A DNA stretch of 20,167 nt. Origin: a virus. This document shows, piece by piece, positions 8,053 through 14,003 of the stretch. Each line of letters opens with the position of its first letter. Within the stretch, counting starts at the first letter, position 1. A program made the translations under genes and the position numbers. The notes beneath the pieces are model-generated. The model was given only the letters and a program-made list of their open reading frames with translations, was not told where the DNA came from and ran no database searches. Location of the stretch: IMG/VR virus record IMGVR_UViG_3300042860_001207, positions 1 to 20,167 of that record. The stretch is one strand, 5' to 3'.

Positions 8053-8278
8053 CAATGATTTCCTTCAGCTTGTCGGGCTGATATCCGATTACCGCGTCGA
8101 AGCCGGGTGCTTCGATGATCGGTGTGGATTTCGCTTGCAGGAACCGGGTGACATACTCCTTCGCCAGCAGATCCTTACTGATGTCGATGACATCCAGTGA
8201 CACACCGGCTTCGGTGAGTTTGTCGATCACCCGTTTGCATGGGCGGCAGTCCGGTTGTGTGAACACAGTCACGGTCAT
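8036..8278 (-). CDS. nrdH: NrdH-like glutaredoxin
   Basis: 80 residues with a thioredoxin fold. The redox motif is C11-R-P-C14 after the first strand, STPIIEA (about 51-57) holds the cis-proline, and GYQPDKLKEI near the end is the typical NrdH tail. NrdH proteins receive electrons from thioredoxin reductase and reduce ribonucleotide reductase. The natural partner here is the class II RNR encoded about 2.6 kb downstream, through its C-terminal Cys pair. CRPC is less common than the classic NrdH CVQC. The ATG overlaps the primase stop as ATGA, with GGAAAGG upstream. Confidence 0.9.
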   Translation of the reverse strand: MTVTVFTQPDCRPCKRVIDKLTEAGVSLDVIDISKDLLAKEYVTRFLQAKSTPIIEAPGFDAVIGYQPDKLKEIIDAFRI

Positions 8279-8934
8279 TTCAACCTTTCCAACAACGATG
8301 ACGGCCCGTCCCGCAGGACAAGCGAATTGATGTCCTCACCGGGCGGTGAGGGGATGATCTTTGCGTTGGGCAACGAACCGGCCACGGTGTGTGCGAACGT
8401 CATACCGGCCTCGTCACCGTCAGCGAGAACGAACACTTCGCGGTATCCCAGGAACGGTTCCCGGAAGTGGGTTTGCCACGCCTGCGAACCCGGCACACCC
8501 ACCGTGGGTATCCCACAGATGTGTGCTGTCACTGCGTCGATTTCACCTTCGGTGATCGCGACTACCGGGGACTGCTTCAGCAAGTCCAAGGTGTTGTACA
8601 GGCGGGGCCGGTCACCGGCCACCGTCATGTACTTCCCGTGCCCTGTGTGTTCGTGATCCTTAAGGCACCGGAACCGGATCGACACCACAGACCATCCGTG
8701 GTCCTGAGACCACCTCAGGTAGGGGATCGCCAGGAACCCCCGGTACATTTCATGTCCAGGGAGCGGATCGGCCACGTACCCCAACCGGAACCTGTTCAGC
8801 TTGTCCCGTGTCGATTCCAACCCCAGGCCGCGTTTCACCAAATGCTCGTCGGCGGGACTTCCCTGGAAGCTTTGGTGATAACGGCTGGTAGCTTCCCGGA
8901 GAAACTTCTTCTGCGATTCGTTTTGCCGATTCAA
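8275..8934 (-). CDS. DNA primase, TOPRIM catalytic part
   Basis: 219 residues. This is the catalytic portion of a DnaG-type primase that makes RNA primers for lagging-strand synthesis. The TOPRIM motif is visible as ITEGEIDAVTA (Glu129, Glu131) and LADGDEAG (Asp172, Asp174), which bind the catalytic metals. The preceding region (FRLGYVADPLPG...RGFLAIPYL) matches the N-terminal subdomain of the primase core. No zinc finger is present; it is encoded by the overlapping gene at 8750-9154 in another frame, as in L5-like phages. The start is TTG at 8934 with GGAGGG 9 bases upstream. A +1 shift from the upstream frame could also make a fused protein. Confidence 0.9.
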   Translation of the reverse strand: MNRQNESQKKFLREATSRYHQSFQGSPADEHLVKRGLGLESTRDKLNRFRLGYVADPLPGHEMYRGFLAIPYLRWSQDHGWSVVSIRFRCLKDHEHTGHGKYMTVAGDRPRLYNTLDLLKQSPVVAITEGEIDAVTAHICGIPTVGVPGSQAWQTHFREPFLGYREVFVLADGDEAGMTFAHTVAGSLPNAKIIPSPPGEDINSLVLRDGPSSLLERLK

Positions 8935-9154
8935 AGTTCATACCCTCCATCTGTCTCAGTAGTGCGATTGCGTCCCCTTTCGCTGGGCATGCGAAACAGT
9001 GAAATGCGTTGCGGTTGTAGGACACTGACGCTGACCGGTTCGAATCGTCATGGAAAGGGCAAAGACACGAAACCCAGTCATATCCGTTTTCGACTGGTGG
9101 GTTCCACCCTGGGTGGTAGCGGTGGATCACTTGCACAATCAGAGAGTCAGTCAC
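8750..9154 (-). CDS. DNA primase, zinc-binding part (CHC2 type)
   Basis: 134 residues. Cys32-P-F-His35 and Cys53-F-A-Cys56 form the CHC2 zinc ribbon that lets DnaG primases recognise the template, followed by KGDAIALLRQMEGMNFESAKRIAEE, the usual linking helix. The last 60 residues overlap the TOPRIM gene in another frame and look like low-complexity read-through (GETRPGVGIDTGQAEQ), so the functional part is probably residues 1-90. The GTG start follows AAGGAGATAG. It shares an 8-base GTGACTGA overlap with the small gene upstream. Confidence 0.88.
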   Translation of the reverse strand: MTDSLIVQVIHRYHPGWNPPVENGYDWVSCLCPFHDDSNRSASVSYNRNAFHCFACPAKGDAIALLRQMEGMNFESAKRIAEEVSPGSYQPLSPKLPGKSRRRAFGETRPGVGIDTGQAEQVPVGVRGRSAPWT

Positions 9155-9269
9155 CTATCTCCTTCTGGTGATCCGGCCAACGGCGAGGGTCCACCCAGTA
9201 CTCGCGGAGGTTGCCGCTGTAACGGGAATACTTTTTCCAATTGAACTTCCCACGGTGCTTACCGGTCAC
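9147..9269 (-). CDS. Small basic hypothetical protein (40 aa)
   Basis: A GTG at 9269 opens MTGKHRGKFNWKKYSRYSGN and ends in DHQKEIGD, rich in Lys, Arg, Tyr and Trp. It overlaps the endonuclease VII gene by 11 bases and the zinc-primase gene by 8. The start lies inside the stoperator-like 13-mer at 9264-9276 (minus strand TTTGACAGTG). The ribosome-binding site is weak. It might bind nucleic acid, judging from charge alone. Confidence 0.6.
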   Translation of the reverse strand: MTGKHRGKFNWKKYSRYSGNLREYWVDPRRWPDHQKEIGD

Positions 9270-9735
9270 TGTCAAAATTGGGCACAACCCTCTCACCTAT
9301 AATCCTTGTTGCTGGTGGCTCTTTCAGGTAGTCGATGGCCCGCTCAAGTGCTTGTATTTCGTCACGCAGGTGCCCAAGTACCCTGGAGTTGCATGTACTG
9401 CACAGCAACCCCCGCACAATTCCTGTGGCATGGCAGTGATCGACGCTGAGTCTTTTCCTTGCGCCTGTTGCACGTTCACAGATGAAGCACCGTCCAAGCT
9501 GGTACCTGTAGATAGCCCAGTATTCGTCCCCGGTGATTCCATAAACCTGCATCCACCTTTGCTCTTGTGTGCTGGACCGCCGGACGGCCCGTTTCGCCCG
9601 GTGGTGTGTCGCGCACCGTGGGCCGGGGTGCGGGGCTTTCCTGATCGTGGTGATGCCTTCGTCCGCGCAGTCGATGCAGGACCGACGTTTGTGCTGCCGG
9701 TCCTGCGAACGGTAAGAAGGTGTTCGCCTTGTCAC
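9259..9735 (-). CDS. Recombination endonuclease VII (Holliday junction resolvase type)
   Basis: 158 residues with the given start. The core YGITGDEYWAIYRYQLGRCF..C, VDHCHATGIVRGLLC and STCNSRVL matches the T4 gp49 / endonuclease VII family: Cys83, Cys86, Cys112 and Cys115 bind zinc, and Asp99-His100 with Asn116 form the His-Me active site. It resolves branched DNA before packaging. An extra N-terminal zinc-like cluster is seen (Cys20, Cys23, Cys41). The frame extends to a TTG at 9774 without a ribosome-binding site; I prefer GTG at 9735 because it overlaps the stop of the small membrane gene as GTGA. Confidence 0.9.
   Translation of the reverse strand: MTRRTPSYRSQDRQHKRRSCIDCADEGITTIRKAPHPGPRCATHHRAKRAVRRSSTQEQRWMQVYGITGDEYWAIYRYQLGRCFICERATGARKRLSVDHCHATGIVRGLLCSTCNSRVLGHLRDEIQALERAIDYLKEPPATRIIGERVVPNFDSDR
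9264..9276 (+). promoter_or_regulatory. Stoperator-like 13-mer (site 2)
   Basis: GGTCACTGTCAAA, one base from the consensus at each of two positions. It covers the GTG start of the 40-aa gene at 9147-9269 and the last codons of endonuclease VII. Confidence 0.55.
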
Positions 9736-9812
9736 CGGGTGGCCCAGGCGATCAAACACACATTTGCAATCCAAATGAATAAGCAGACGGTCAACATCAC
9801 ATCCAGATTCAT
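9732..9812 (-). CDS. Single-pass membrane microprotein (26 aa)
   Basis: ATG at 9812 overlaps the helicase stop as ATGA and has AAGGAG 4 bases upstream. The peptide is essentially one hydrophobic helix (LTVCLFIWIANVCLIAWA) with a short Asn/Asp head and a terminal Arg, as expected for a small inner-membrane protein. Its stop overlaps the proposed endonuclease VII start as GTGA. Function unknown; possibilities such as an envelope-targeted effector are speculation. Confidence 0.6.
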   Translation of the reverse strand: MNLDVMLTVCLFIWIANVCLIAWATR

Positions 9813-10615
9813 GCGACTCCTTGATCTTTGATCTGCATCGTTTCCCCGGTGAAATTCAAGGTGATGTAATCCATCCCAGACGGGTCCGCCTTACCGGCCC
9901 GGTTCTTCACCGTCGAAACGCACATGATGTCCGGCCCGAAATCAATGCTCTGTTTATGCAACGTCAGCACCAGTTCCGGGACACGTGCGATCTGACCCTT
10001 CACACCCGATAACGGGATCGGTTTATCCGCATCGTTGAACGGCCCGGTGACGTGATGCAGCCCAACCACACACGCACCTGTGGACCGGGCCATGTCGTGC
10101 AGGTAATCCATCAGGGACTCAAGGCCGCTGAACGGGTCGTCATCGTTCACACCTCCGGTGCGGACGTTCGTGACGTTGTCGACAACCACCAGAGCGGGGT
10201 AATCCCCGTACACCTCTTCGTAAGCACGCATGGACTGTTCGATCTGATCCAAAGACGGTGACGCGGTGTAGTTGAAACGGATAGGTATGTCCGCGACTTC
10301 CGTTGTCGCCTCACCCAGATCGCCTGCCCGAACCATCTCACTGGAACGGTCCATGTTCATGCCGGTCAGAATGGACACCGAACGTGAAACCTGTGTGAAA
10401 GCGTCACTGTCCGCGCTGAAGTACAACGTCGGCACGTTAGCCCGCAGAGCGTAGGTGAGGATCATGGCTGACTTACCGACACCCGGCCCGGCGCACACCA
10501 GGCACAGTTGCCCTCGCAGGAACTTCGTACCTTTCTGGCTCAGCGTTTTCCACACTTCCGGCAGAGGGTCACCTGCGGTGCCTTTGATGTGCAGCGATTG
10601 CAGGGGTGAGTACAC
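9809..10615 (-). CDS. DnaB/RecA-like replicative helicase or ATPase
   Basis: 268 residues forming one RecA-type ATPase core. Walker A is GPGVGKS at 43-49, Walker B is ALVVVDN at 141-147 with Asp146, and GLHHVTG near 185-191 is the sensor/H-motif region typical of DnaB-like enzymes. There is no DnaB N-terminal domain, so it is shorter than host DnaB (about 450) and resembles the short helicases annotated as DnaB-like in cluster A phages. It probably unwinds the fork together with the split primase just downstream. The GTG start directly follows the stop of the previous gene, with GGGGGT upstream. Confidence 0.88.
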   Translation of the reverse strand: MYSPLQSLHIKGTAGDPLPEVWKTLSQKGTKFLRGQLCLVCAGPGVGKSAMILTYALRANVPTLYFSADSDAFTQVSRSVSILTGMNMDRSSEMVRAGDLGEATTEVADIPIRFNYTASPSLDQIEQSMRAYEEVYGDYPALVVVDNVTNVRTGGVNDDDPFSGLESLMDYLHDMARSTGACVVGLHHVTGPFNDADKPIPLSGVKGQIARVPELVLTLHKQSIDFGPDIMCVSTVKNRAGKADPSGMDYITLNFTGETMQIKDQGVA

Positions 10616-10807
10616 TCACACACCCCCGTACCGGTCTGTCATCTGCTGGTGCAGTTGCCACTGCGCCGCACCCAACATCCCCATAGCTTCGATGAAGGAG
10701 AACTGGTGGGGCATGGTCACCCGGAACCCGTAGTTACCGTTCGAGTCGATGGTTCTGCGGATGATCATCTCGAACACAGTCAAATTGTCATCGTCATCCA
10801 CAGCCAA
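10616..10807 (-). CDS. Small hypothetical protein (63 aa)
   Basis: Starts with TTG at 10807, preceded by GGAAGGAAAC. An acidic head (MAVDDDDNLTVFEMIIRR) is followed by a helix IEAMGMLGAAQWQLHQQMTDR. It overlaps the HTH gene by 14 bases and abuts the helicase start, so it probably works with or near the helicase. No family recognised. A stoperator-like site lies inside its first codons. Confidence 0.75.
   Translation of the reverse strand: MAVDDDDNLTVFEMIIRRTIDSNGNYGFRVTMPHQFSFIEAMGMLGAAQWQLHQQMTDRYGGV
10772..10784 (+). promoter_or_regulatory. Stoperator-like 13-mer (site 3)
   Basis: GAACACAGTCAAA. It lies within the 5' coding part of the 63-aa gene, encoding its LTVF residues, so part of the conservation could be coding. 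The whole GTCAAA half is intact. Confidence 0.4.
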
Positions 10808-10976
10808 GTTTCCTTCCTAAACGATCAACATCTGATTTCGAATACAAGTGGATGGTGCGGGACCGGGGTGGTGTGTATGAACCTGCCGGTTGCAATTTGT
10901 TCTTACGGAACTGTTCAACCGTCAAATTGAAATGCTTGACGATTTCCTCTTCGGTGTACAGCAGCGCAGCCCTCAT
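10794..10976 (-). CDS. Excisionase/MerR-like winged HTH DNA-binding protein
   Basis: 60 residues. YTEEEIVKHFNLTVEQFRKNK forms the helix-turn-helix and SRTIHLYSKSDVDRLGRK the wing plus final helix, the pattern of small excisionase-like regulators. It could be a recombination directionality factor or an early regulator; no integrase is in the window to test this. The ATG has a near-ideal AGGAGGAAGCT leader. It overlaps the 63-aa gene by 14 bases. Confidence 0.7.
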   Translation of the reverse strand: MRAALLYTEEEIVKHFNLTVEQFRKNKLQPAGSYTPPRSRTIHLYSKSDVDRLGRKLGCG

Positions 10977-10985
10977 AGCTTCCTC

Positions 10986-11207
10986 CTAAACGTCATCGTC
11001 AATTACCTCTATCCGGCCGTCCGAGAACCTGATCTGCACATCCCTCTGCCCGAAGGACAGCCGTTTATGGTTCACCGCGAACCGGCGTGCCGCCTGCTCC
11101 GTGGGGAACGGGTACGAGGACGGCCCGTTAAGCCGATCCAGTTGACCCATCTCCACAAACCAGTACTCGCTGTTTGGGTTCAAATCTATTTTCTTGCGGT
11201 ACTCCAT
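10986..11207 (-). CDS. Hypothetical protein with SPOR/DNA-binding-like small fold (73 aa)
   Basis: I recognise only a pattern seen in other actinophage small genes: SEYWFVEMGQLDRLNGPSSYPF, then TEQAARRFAVNHKR and a C-terminal RDVQIRFSDGRIEVIDDD. Alternating strands and one helix suggest a compact alpha/beta domain. The ATG at 11207 is preceded by GGAGGG and lies just after the stoperator at 11216-11228; the frame continues upstream into the nuclease gene but that start lacks a ribosome-binding site. Function unknown. Confidence 0.75.
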   Translation of the reverse strand: MEYRKKIDLNPNSEYWFVEMGQLDRLNGPSSYPFPTEQAARRFAVNHKRLSFGQRDVQIRFSDGRIEVIDDDV

Positions 11208-11215
11208 CACCCTCC

Positions 11216-11228
11216 GTTCATTGTCAAC
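11216..11228 (+). promoter_or_regulatory. Stoperator-like 13-mer (site 4)
   Basis: GTTCATTGTCAAC, placed in the 23-base gap between the nuclease stop and the next start, directly before the ribosome-binding site. This is the typical intergenic setting of L5 stoperators. Confidence 0.6.
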
Positions 11229-11230
11229 AT

Positions 11231-12007
11231 TCAGACCGCAAAATCGCAGGACCACGAAACGTCACAGAACCTGCACTTGGACGGTTCAGGGTCCGGGTCG
11301 AAAATCCCTGCTTCGATGTTGTTTTCGAGTTCACGGAACTTCTGTGAAACCTTGTCGCGGGTCCAGCCGGTCAGGTCATACGGGTACGTCGGCTTCCCGA
11401 CTTTCCCCATCCAGTAGTCCCCCCGTGTGGGGCGTTCGATGCCGTACATCTCAGCCAACGCCACCGCGTACACCGCTAGCTGGAAATCGTCGCCGGGTGT
11501 GTTTCCGGTTTTGTTGTCCCGAACAACGATTTCACCGTCAGGGTTGACGATGATCGCGTCGATGAAACCTCGCACTGGGACACCGTCCAGGTCGATGTCA
11601 AACCCCAGTTCGATACCGGGGGTTCCATCTGGTGCGATCCAGATCACTTCTTCAGGGTGGGTCTGGTACCAGTTGATGTACTTTTCGACTTGATCCAAAC
11701 CTATGTTGTATCGGCGGGTGACATCGGTTTCCCCGTCATACGGGCCGGACTTGAACCAAACCTGAAAGTTGGGTGTGACCTCGCACGCCTCGTTGATGTG
11801 TGTGGCATACGAGTCACGGAACACGTCTTGCGCTTCATCGACGGTGAGGGTTCGCCCTGAGCGTTCGTGCGCTTCCCCTGCCTCATGCACGGCTGACCCT
11901 TGTGCGAGCCACGCCGCTGGCCGCTGCCAAACCTTGTCGATTCTGGACAGCTTGTAGGCGTGCGGGCACCGTTCATACAGCTTTAGCTGTGACACACTGC
12001 GGTGCAT
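11231..12007 (-). CDS. Cas4/RecB-like PD-(D/E)XK exonuclease with Fe-S cysteines
   Basis: 258 residues. RecB-nuclease motifs are present: QGSAVHEA with His41, GFIDAII with Asp150, VVRDNKTG with Asp164 and Lys166, and QLAVY at 176-180. Cys14 plus C245-x2-C248-x5-C254 forms the four-cysteine set that holds a 4Fe-4S cluster in Cas4 and AddB. Such proteins resect DNA ends, here probably for phage recombination; there is no CRISPR array nearby. The ATG at 12007 is chosen because GGAGG lies 8 bases upstream; the longer frame begins inside that ribosome-binding site. It overlaps the preceding gene by 35 bases. Confidence 0.92.
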   Translation of the reverse strand: MHRSVSQLKLYERCPHAYKLSRIDKVWQRPAAWLAQGSAVHEAGEAHERSGRTLTVDEAQDVFRDSYATHINEACEVTPNFQVWFKSGPYDGETDVTRRYNIGLDQVEKYINWYQTHPEEVIWIAPDGTPGIELGFDIDLDGVPVRGFIDAIIVNPDGEIVVRDNKTGNTPGDDFQLAVYAVALAEMYGIERPTRGDYWMGKVGKPTYPYDLTGWTRDKVSQKFRELENNIEAGIFDPDPEPSKCRFCDVSWSCDFAV

Positions 12008-12263
12008 CTTCCAAACCTCCAATCACATACACAGACCATTCCGCTTCACCGAACATCATGGTTTCGTCCTCCACTGAACCGCTGATCAGCAGTTCAGATG
12101 CGGAGGTGGTCAGGAAGTCTTTGACCGGCTTGAACAGCAGGTCTGACTCCCTGACCGCCACGCTTTTGTACACCCACAGGCATCCACGCTCCCCGTCTTG
12201 GAAAGTGTGCGCCTGGAAGTACGGCGTGTTGTCGAACTGGATTTTGGATACGTTGAACTGCAC
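11973..12263 (-). CDS. Hypothetical protein (96 aa)
   Basis: Starts at GTG 12263 with GAGGAC upstream. Mostly beta-like: MQFNVSKIQFDNTPYFQAHT, GERGCLWVYKSVAVRESD, then SASELLISGSVEDETMMF and AEWSVYVIGG. No family recognised. It is the first gene of the replication block after the repressor, separated from it by a 170-base spacer carrying hairpins and a 26-bp repeat. Its end overlaps the Cas4-like gene, which suggests joint expression. Confidence 0.75.
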   Translation of the reverse strand: MQFNVSKIQFDNTPYFQAHTFQDGERGCLWVYKSVAVRESDLLFKPVKDFLTTSASELLISGSVEDETMMFGEAEWSVYVIGGLEDAPQCVTAKAV

Positions 12264-12290
12264 CTTTCGAAGTCCTCTGCTTTTAAATCA

Positions 12291-12315
12291 CCCGCCCTAG
12301 GGATGTTCAGGCGGG
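12291..12315 (-). promoter_or_regulatory. GC hairpin before the 96-aa gene
   Basis: CCCGCC (12291-12296) pairs with GGCGGG (12310-12315) around a 13-base loop. On the minus strand TGATTTAAAAG follows, a poor T-tract. It could be a weak terminator of the repressor transcript. Confidence 0.35.
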
Positions 12316-12330
12316 AAGCGAACCATAGTT

Positions 12331-12350
12331 GCACTGTTCTCTGACAGTGC
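12331..12350 (-). promoter_or_regulatory. Inverted repeat GCACTGT-N6-ACAGTGC
   Basis: A perfect 7-bp dyad with a 6-base centre between the repressor gene and the replication genes. It could be an RNA hairpin or an operator for a dimeric regulator. It contains no GTCAA core, so it is distinct from the stoperators. Confidence 0.45.
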
Positions 12351-12386
12351 CAGGCCGTGCGGTGGTGAGCGGCGGCTATCTTTACG

Positions 12387-12412
12387 CCCTCAACCTTCTA
12401 CGTAGGCGTTAG
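12387..12412 (-). repeat. 26-bp repeat, copy 1 (leftward)
   Basis: On the minus strand it begins with the 14-mer CTAACGCCTACGTA, and 23 of 26 positions match the plus-strand copy at 18982-19007. It lies about 125 bases before the first gene of the 12.26-kb operon, in the same direction as that operon. Confidence 0.75.
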
Positions 12413-12433
12413 TTTCACCAACTGTGACGAAGG

Positions 12434-12934
12434 TCACGGCAAGCGGGGTGGGAACCGCCAGATGATCAAACCTTCAGGAGTCAACCGCGTGTACTTGTTC
12501 GCCCGGATCACCAGATCACCGTCTTCCGGCCGACGAGGCTGCAACCTGAAACCGCCCTTGTTAGCGAAACCTTGTACCGGTGGGAAGTTAGGGTTGTACT
12601 CAAGGACAAGGTTTTGATCTTTGAGTTTTTTCAGGAAGTTGCGGAGGCGGCGCAGGCTCTCCTCACTCATACCTTTGCCGCCGGTAGCCACGAACTCCCC
12701 TAGGTCACGGATGCGGCGGGGCGGACCCTGCTGCGCGATCTCCGAGGGAAGCTTCCACGGGTAATGATCCCCGACTTCCTGCCGGGGAGTACGTGACCCG
12801 TTATAGGTCACCGTGTGGTACGACACAGCCTGCCGGGACACATCGAACATGTCCGCGATCTGAGTCTGGTTGAAACCTTTACGCTTCAGTTCCTCAATTA
12901 ACCCTATGGATATTACGTACTTATTATTCCCCAC
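12434..12934 (-). CDS. Immunity repressor (L5 gp71 / cluster A type)
   Basis: 166 residues. An N-terminal helix-turn-helix (about 20-40, KGFNQTQIADMFDVSRQAVS) is followed by the long conserved domain of cluster A repressors: HYPWKLPSEIAQQGPPRRI, RDLGEFVATGGKGMSEESL, RRLRNFLKKLKDQNLVLEY, and a C-terminal RANKYTRLTPEGLIIWRFPP. In L5, gp71 binds an operator at the early left promoter and about 30 asymmetric stoperators, silencing transcription in the lysogen. Here the matching sites are the 13-mers listed in this table, two of which lie upstream of this gene, suggesting autoregulation. The GTG start follows GGGGGGAACACA. Identification is from remembered family features. Confidence 0.88.
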   Translation of the reverse strand: MGNNKYVISIGLIEELKRKGFNQTQIADMFDVSRQAVSYHTVTYNGSRTPRQEVGDHYPWKLPSEIAQQGPPRRIRDLGEFVATGGKGMSEESLRRLRNFLKKLKDQNLVLEYNPNFPPVQGFANKGGFRLQPRRPEDGDLVIRANKYTRLTPEGLIIWRFPPRLP

Positions 12935-12960
12935 TGTGTTCCCCCCGGTCTGATTGTTTG

Positions 12961-12973
12961 TGCATGTGTCAAA
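12961..12973 (+). promoter_or_regulatory. Weak stoperator-like site (site 5) upstream of the repressor
   Basis: TGCATGTGTCAAA keeps the TGTCAAA half but not the 5' half of the consensus. It would lie over the start point of a transcript from the -10 element at 12972-12977. Confidence 0.35.
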
Positions 12974-12980
12974 GCTATCA
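12972..12980 (-). promoter_or_regulatory. Possible extended -10 promoter of the repressor gene
   Basis: The minus strand reads TGATAGCTT, an extended -10 (TG-N-TAGCTT). The same hexamer TAGCTT is the -10 of the much better promoter at 18422-18450. No good -35 lies 17 bases upstream. It is flanked by operator-like sites on both sides. Confidence 0.35.
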
Positions 12981-12995
12981 CCTCTCTGTGTGTCG

Positions 12996-13008
12996 GTACA
13001 CTGTCAAC
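12996..13008 (+). promoter_or_regulatory. Stoperator-like 13-mer (site 6) upstream of the repressor
   Basis: GTACACTGTCAAC, a strong match, 62 bases before the repressor start. On the minus strand it contains TTGACA, a perfect -35, but no -10 is seen at 16-18 bases. Confidence 0.6.
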
Positions 13009-13022
13009 GTAAGCCTGCACGT

Positions 13023-13235
13023 TCACCCCTTCCAGTTGTTCTTGTCGAACAGCAGGTACTGAACGGTGGAGCAGAGGATGGCCGCGCTGTGCGCGGCTTC
13101 GCTGCCCAACTCCATGAGGTGGTCTAGGCAGAGGTCTTCTGCCTCTTCCGCGTCCATATATGCGTTCGCGTCGATTCGTGCGATGTGCAGGGCGCGGAGC
13201 AGGTCCGCCATGTCTTTACCATTGATTGTGAACAT
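13023..13235 (-). CDS. Small helical hypothetical protein (70 aa)
   Basis: MFTINGKDMADLLRALHIAR opens a mostly helical acidic protein (DAEEAEDLCLDHLMELGSEA, then ILCSTVQYLLFDKNNWKG). No family recognised. The ATG at 13235 has AGGAGG 11 bases upstream. It is the last gene of the small-gene chain before the repressor. Confidence 0.75.
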   Translation of the reverse strand: MFTINGKDMADLLRALHIARIDANAYMDAEEAEDLCLDHLMELGSEAAHSAAILCSTVQYLLFDKNNWKG

Positions 13236-13253
13236 TTACTTCCATACCTCCTG

Positions 13254-13487
13254 TTAGCAGAACCATTTCTTACGGCAGAAACGAGACTTCGACCCATCTC
13301 CCCACCGTTCACTGTCAAAACTTCTGTCTACGGCCCTTCCAGGGGCCTTTACGGCCCCTTCTGGGTCGCACGTCGGTAGCTCACCGTTGGCGACGTGCCA
13401 CGCTGAGTCAGCCGCCAACCCGCCATGACTTTCGATGTGTGCGTCTGACCGAACCTCACAGAGCGCACCGAGGATCAGATCAATCAC
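13254..13487 (-). CDS. Hypothetical protein with C-terminal Cys/Arg-rich tail (77 aa)
   Basis: GTG at 13487 overlaps the previous stop as GTGA. The protein runs MIDLILGALCEVRSDAHIES, a middle ELPTCDPEGAVKAPGRAVDR and a conserved-looking tail FDSERWGDGSKSRFCRKKWFC. Three cysteines (two in the tail) might bind metal. A stoperator-like site lies within it, in front of the 70-aa gene. Unknown function. Confidence 0.65.
   Translation of the reverse strand: MIDLILGALCEVRSDAHIESHGGLAADSAWHVANGELPTCDPEGAVKAPGRAVDRSFDSERWGDGSKSRFCRKKWFC
13307..13319 (+). promoter_or_regulatory. Stoperator-like 13-mer (site 7)
   Basis: GTTCACTGTCAAA, an exact consensus match, inside the 77-aa gene (encoding its FDSE residues) and about 70 bases before the start of the 70-aa gene. 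Confidence 0.55.
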
Positions 13488-13639
13488 CTGAGTCCTGACC
13501 TGTCCAGTTGATCGTTCAACAACTCGACCGCCCAGTCCCGAACCTGGCTGCGAATCTCAGCGGCAGACTCATCCTTGCCATAAGTCAACTCCCAAGTCTC
13601 ACGGTCAATCTCCACCGTGAACTCAACCTTCACCTTCAT
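13484..13639 (-). CDS. Small actinophage protein (51 aa)
   Basis: MKVKVEFTVEIDRETWELTY begins a short strand-strand-helix protein of a type common in actinophage early regions (MKVKV..EID..W..TYG). The helix EIRSQVRDWAVELLNDQLDR follows. Function unknown. The ATG at 13639 has AAAGGAATAAGAG upstream; the stop overlaps the next GTG. Confidence 0.75.
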   Translation of the reverse strand: MKVKVEFTVEIDRETWELTYGKDESAAEIRSQVRDWAVELLNDQLDRSGLR

Positions 13640-13642
13640 CTC

Positions 13643-13792
13643 TTATTCCTTTCCACAAATCTGATTACCATGAACCCGGCAGTCCCACCGGGGATCGTCC
13701 TCAACAATCACCGGACGTTGCTCGACGTTGTCTGCTGCCGCACCGACAGCGATACCCGCTGCGACAGCCAACACCACCCAAAACTTCACCAT
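13643..13792 (-). CDS. Small secreted or membrane-anchored protein (49 aa)
   Basis: MVKFWVVLAVAAGIAVGAAA is a textbook signal or membrane segment; AAA-D is a plausible cleavage site. The mature part is about 28 residues, acidic (VIVEDDPRW) with two cysteines (WDCRVHGNQICG) that could form a disulfide outside the membrane. The ATG overlaps the previous stop (ATGGTGA) and has GGAGAGACAA upstream. Function unknown. Confidence 0.75.
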   Translation of the reverse strand: MVKFWVVLAVAAGIAVGAAADNVEQRPVIVEDDPRWDCRVHGNQICGKE

Positions 13793-13908
13793 TTGTCTCT
13801 CCAATCAGGTTCATACGGATCGAAATCAATCCGCGCCCAAGACTCTTTGATCTGGTCCCACTGGTATTGCTCAAGCCGGTAACCGAACCTGAGCCTGCCG
13901 TGCATCAC
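13786..13908 (-). CDS. Small hypothetical protein (40 aa)
   Basis: GTG at 13908 (7 bases after GGAGG) or the next codon ATG at 13905 opens a short aromatic and charged peptide that includes HGRLRFGYRLEQYQWDQIKE and ends DPYEPDWRDKW. It overlaps both neighbours. No family recognised. Confidence 0.65.
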   Translation of the reverse strand: MMHGRLRFGYRLEQYQWDQIKESWARIDFDPYEPDWRDKW

Positions 13909-14003
13909 TCCCAAACCTCCTTGTTGATGTCAATAAGACGTGCGATACGGGGAACCTCATCAGGGTCTGCGTTCAGCAGCAGCGCCCATTGCTCACGAGT
14001 CAT
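13905..14003 (-). CDS. Small hypothetical protein (32 aa)
   Basis: ATG at 14003 overlaps the previous stop as ATGA. The sequence (MTREQWALLLNADPDEVPRI, then helix to EVWE) looks like one short amphipathic helix pair. The stop overlaps the next start. Support is from the overlaps and a modest AAGG signal. Confidence 0.6.
   Translation of the reverse strand: MTREQWALLLNADPDEVPRIARLIDINKEVWE

Larger units (their letters stand above)
12264..12433 (-). other. 170-base spacer between repressor and replication block
   Basis: No convincing gene. It holds, in the leftward direction, a small GTGAC/GTCAC hairpin at 12424-12437 (over the repressor stop), a copy of a 26-bp repeat (12387-12412), a GCACTGT/ACAGTGC hairpin (12331-12350) and a CCCGCC/GGCGGG hairpin (12291-12315). 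I see no clear -35/-10 pair for the host sigma factor. Confidence 0.6.

Noticed and set aside
13124-13318. Minus-strand 64-codon frame beginning next to stoperator site 7
   Set aside because: It overlaps the 77-aa and 70-aa genes in another frame, its ribosome-binding site is too close to the ATG, and the composition is unlike the neighbours.
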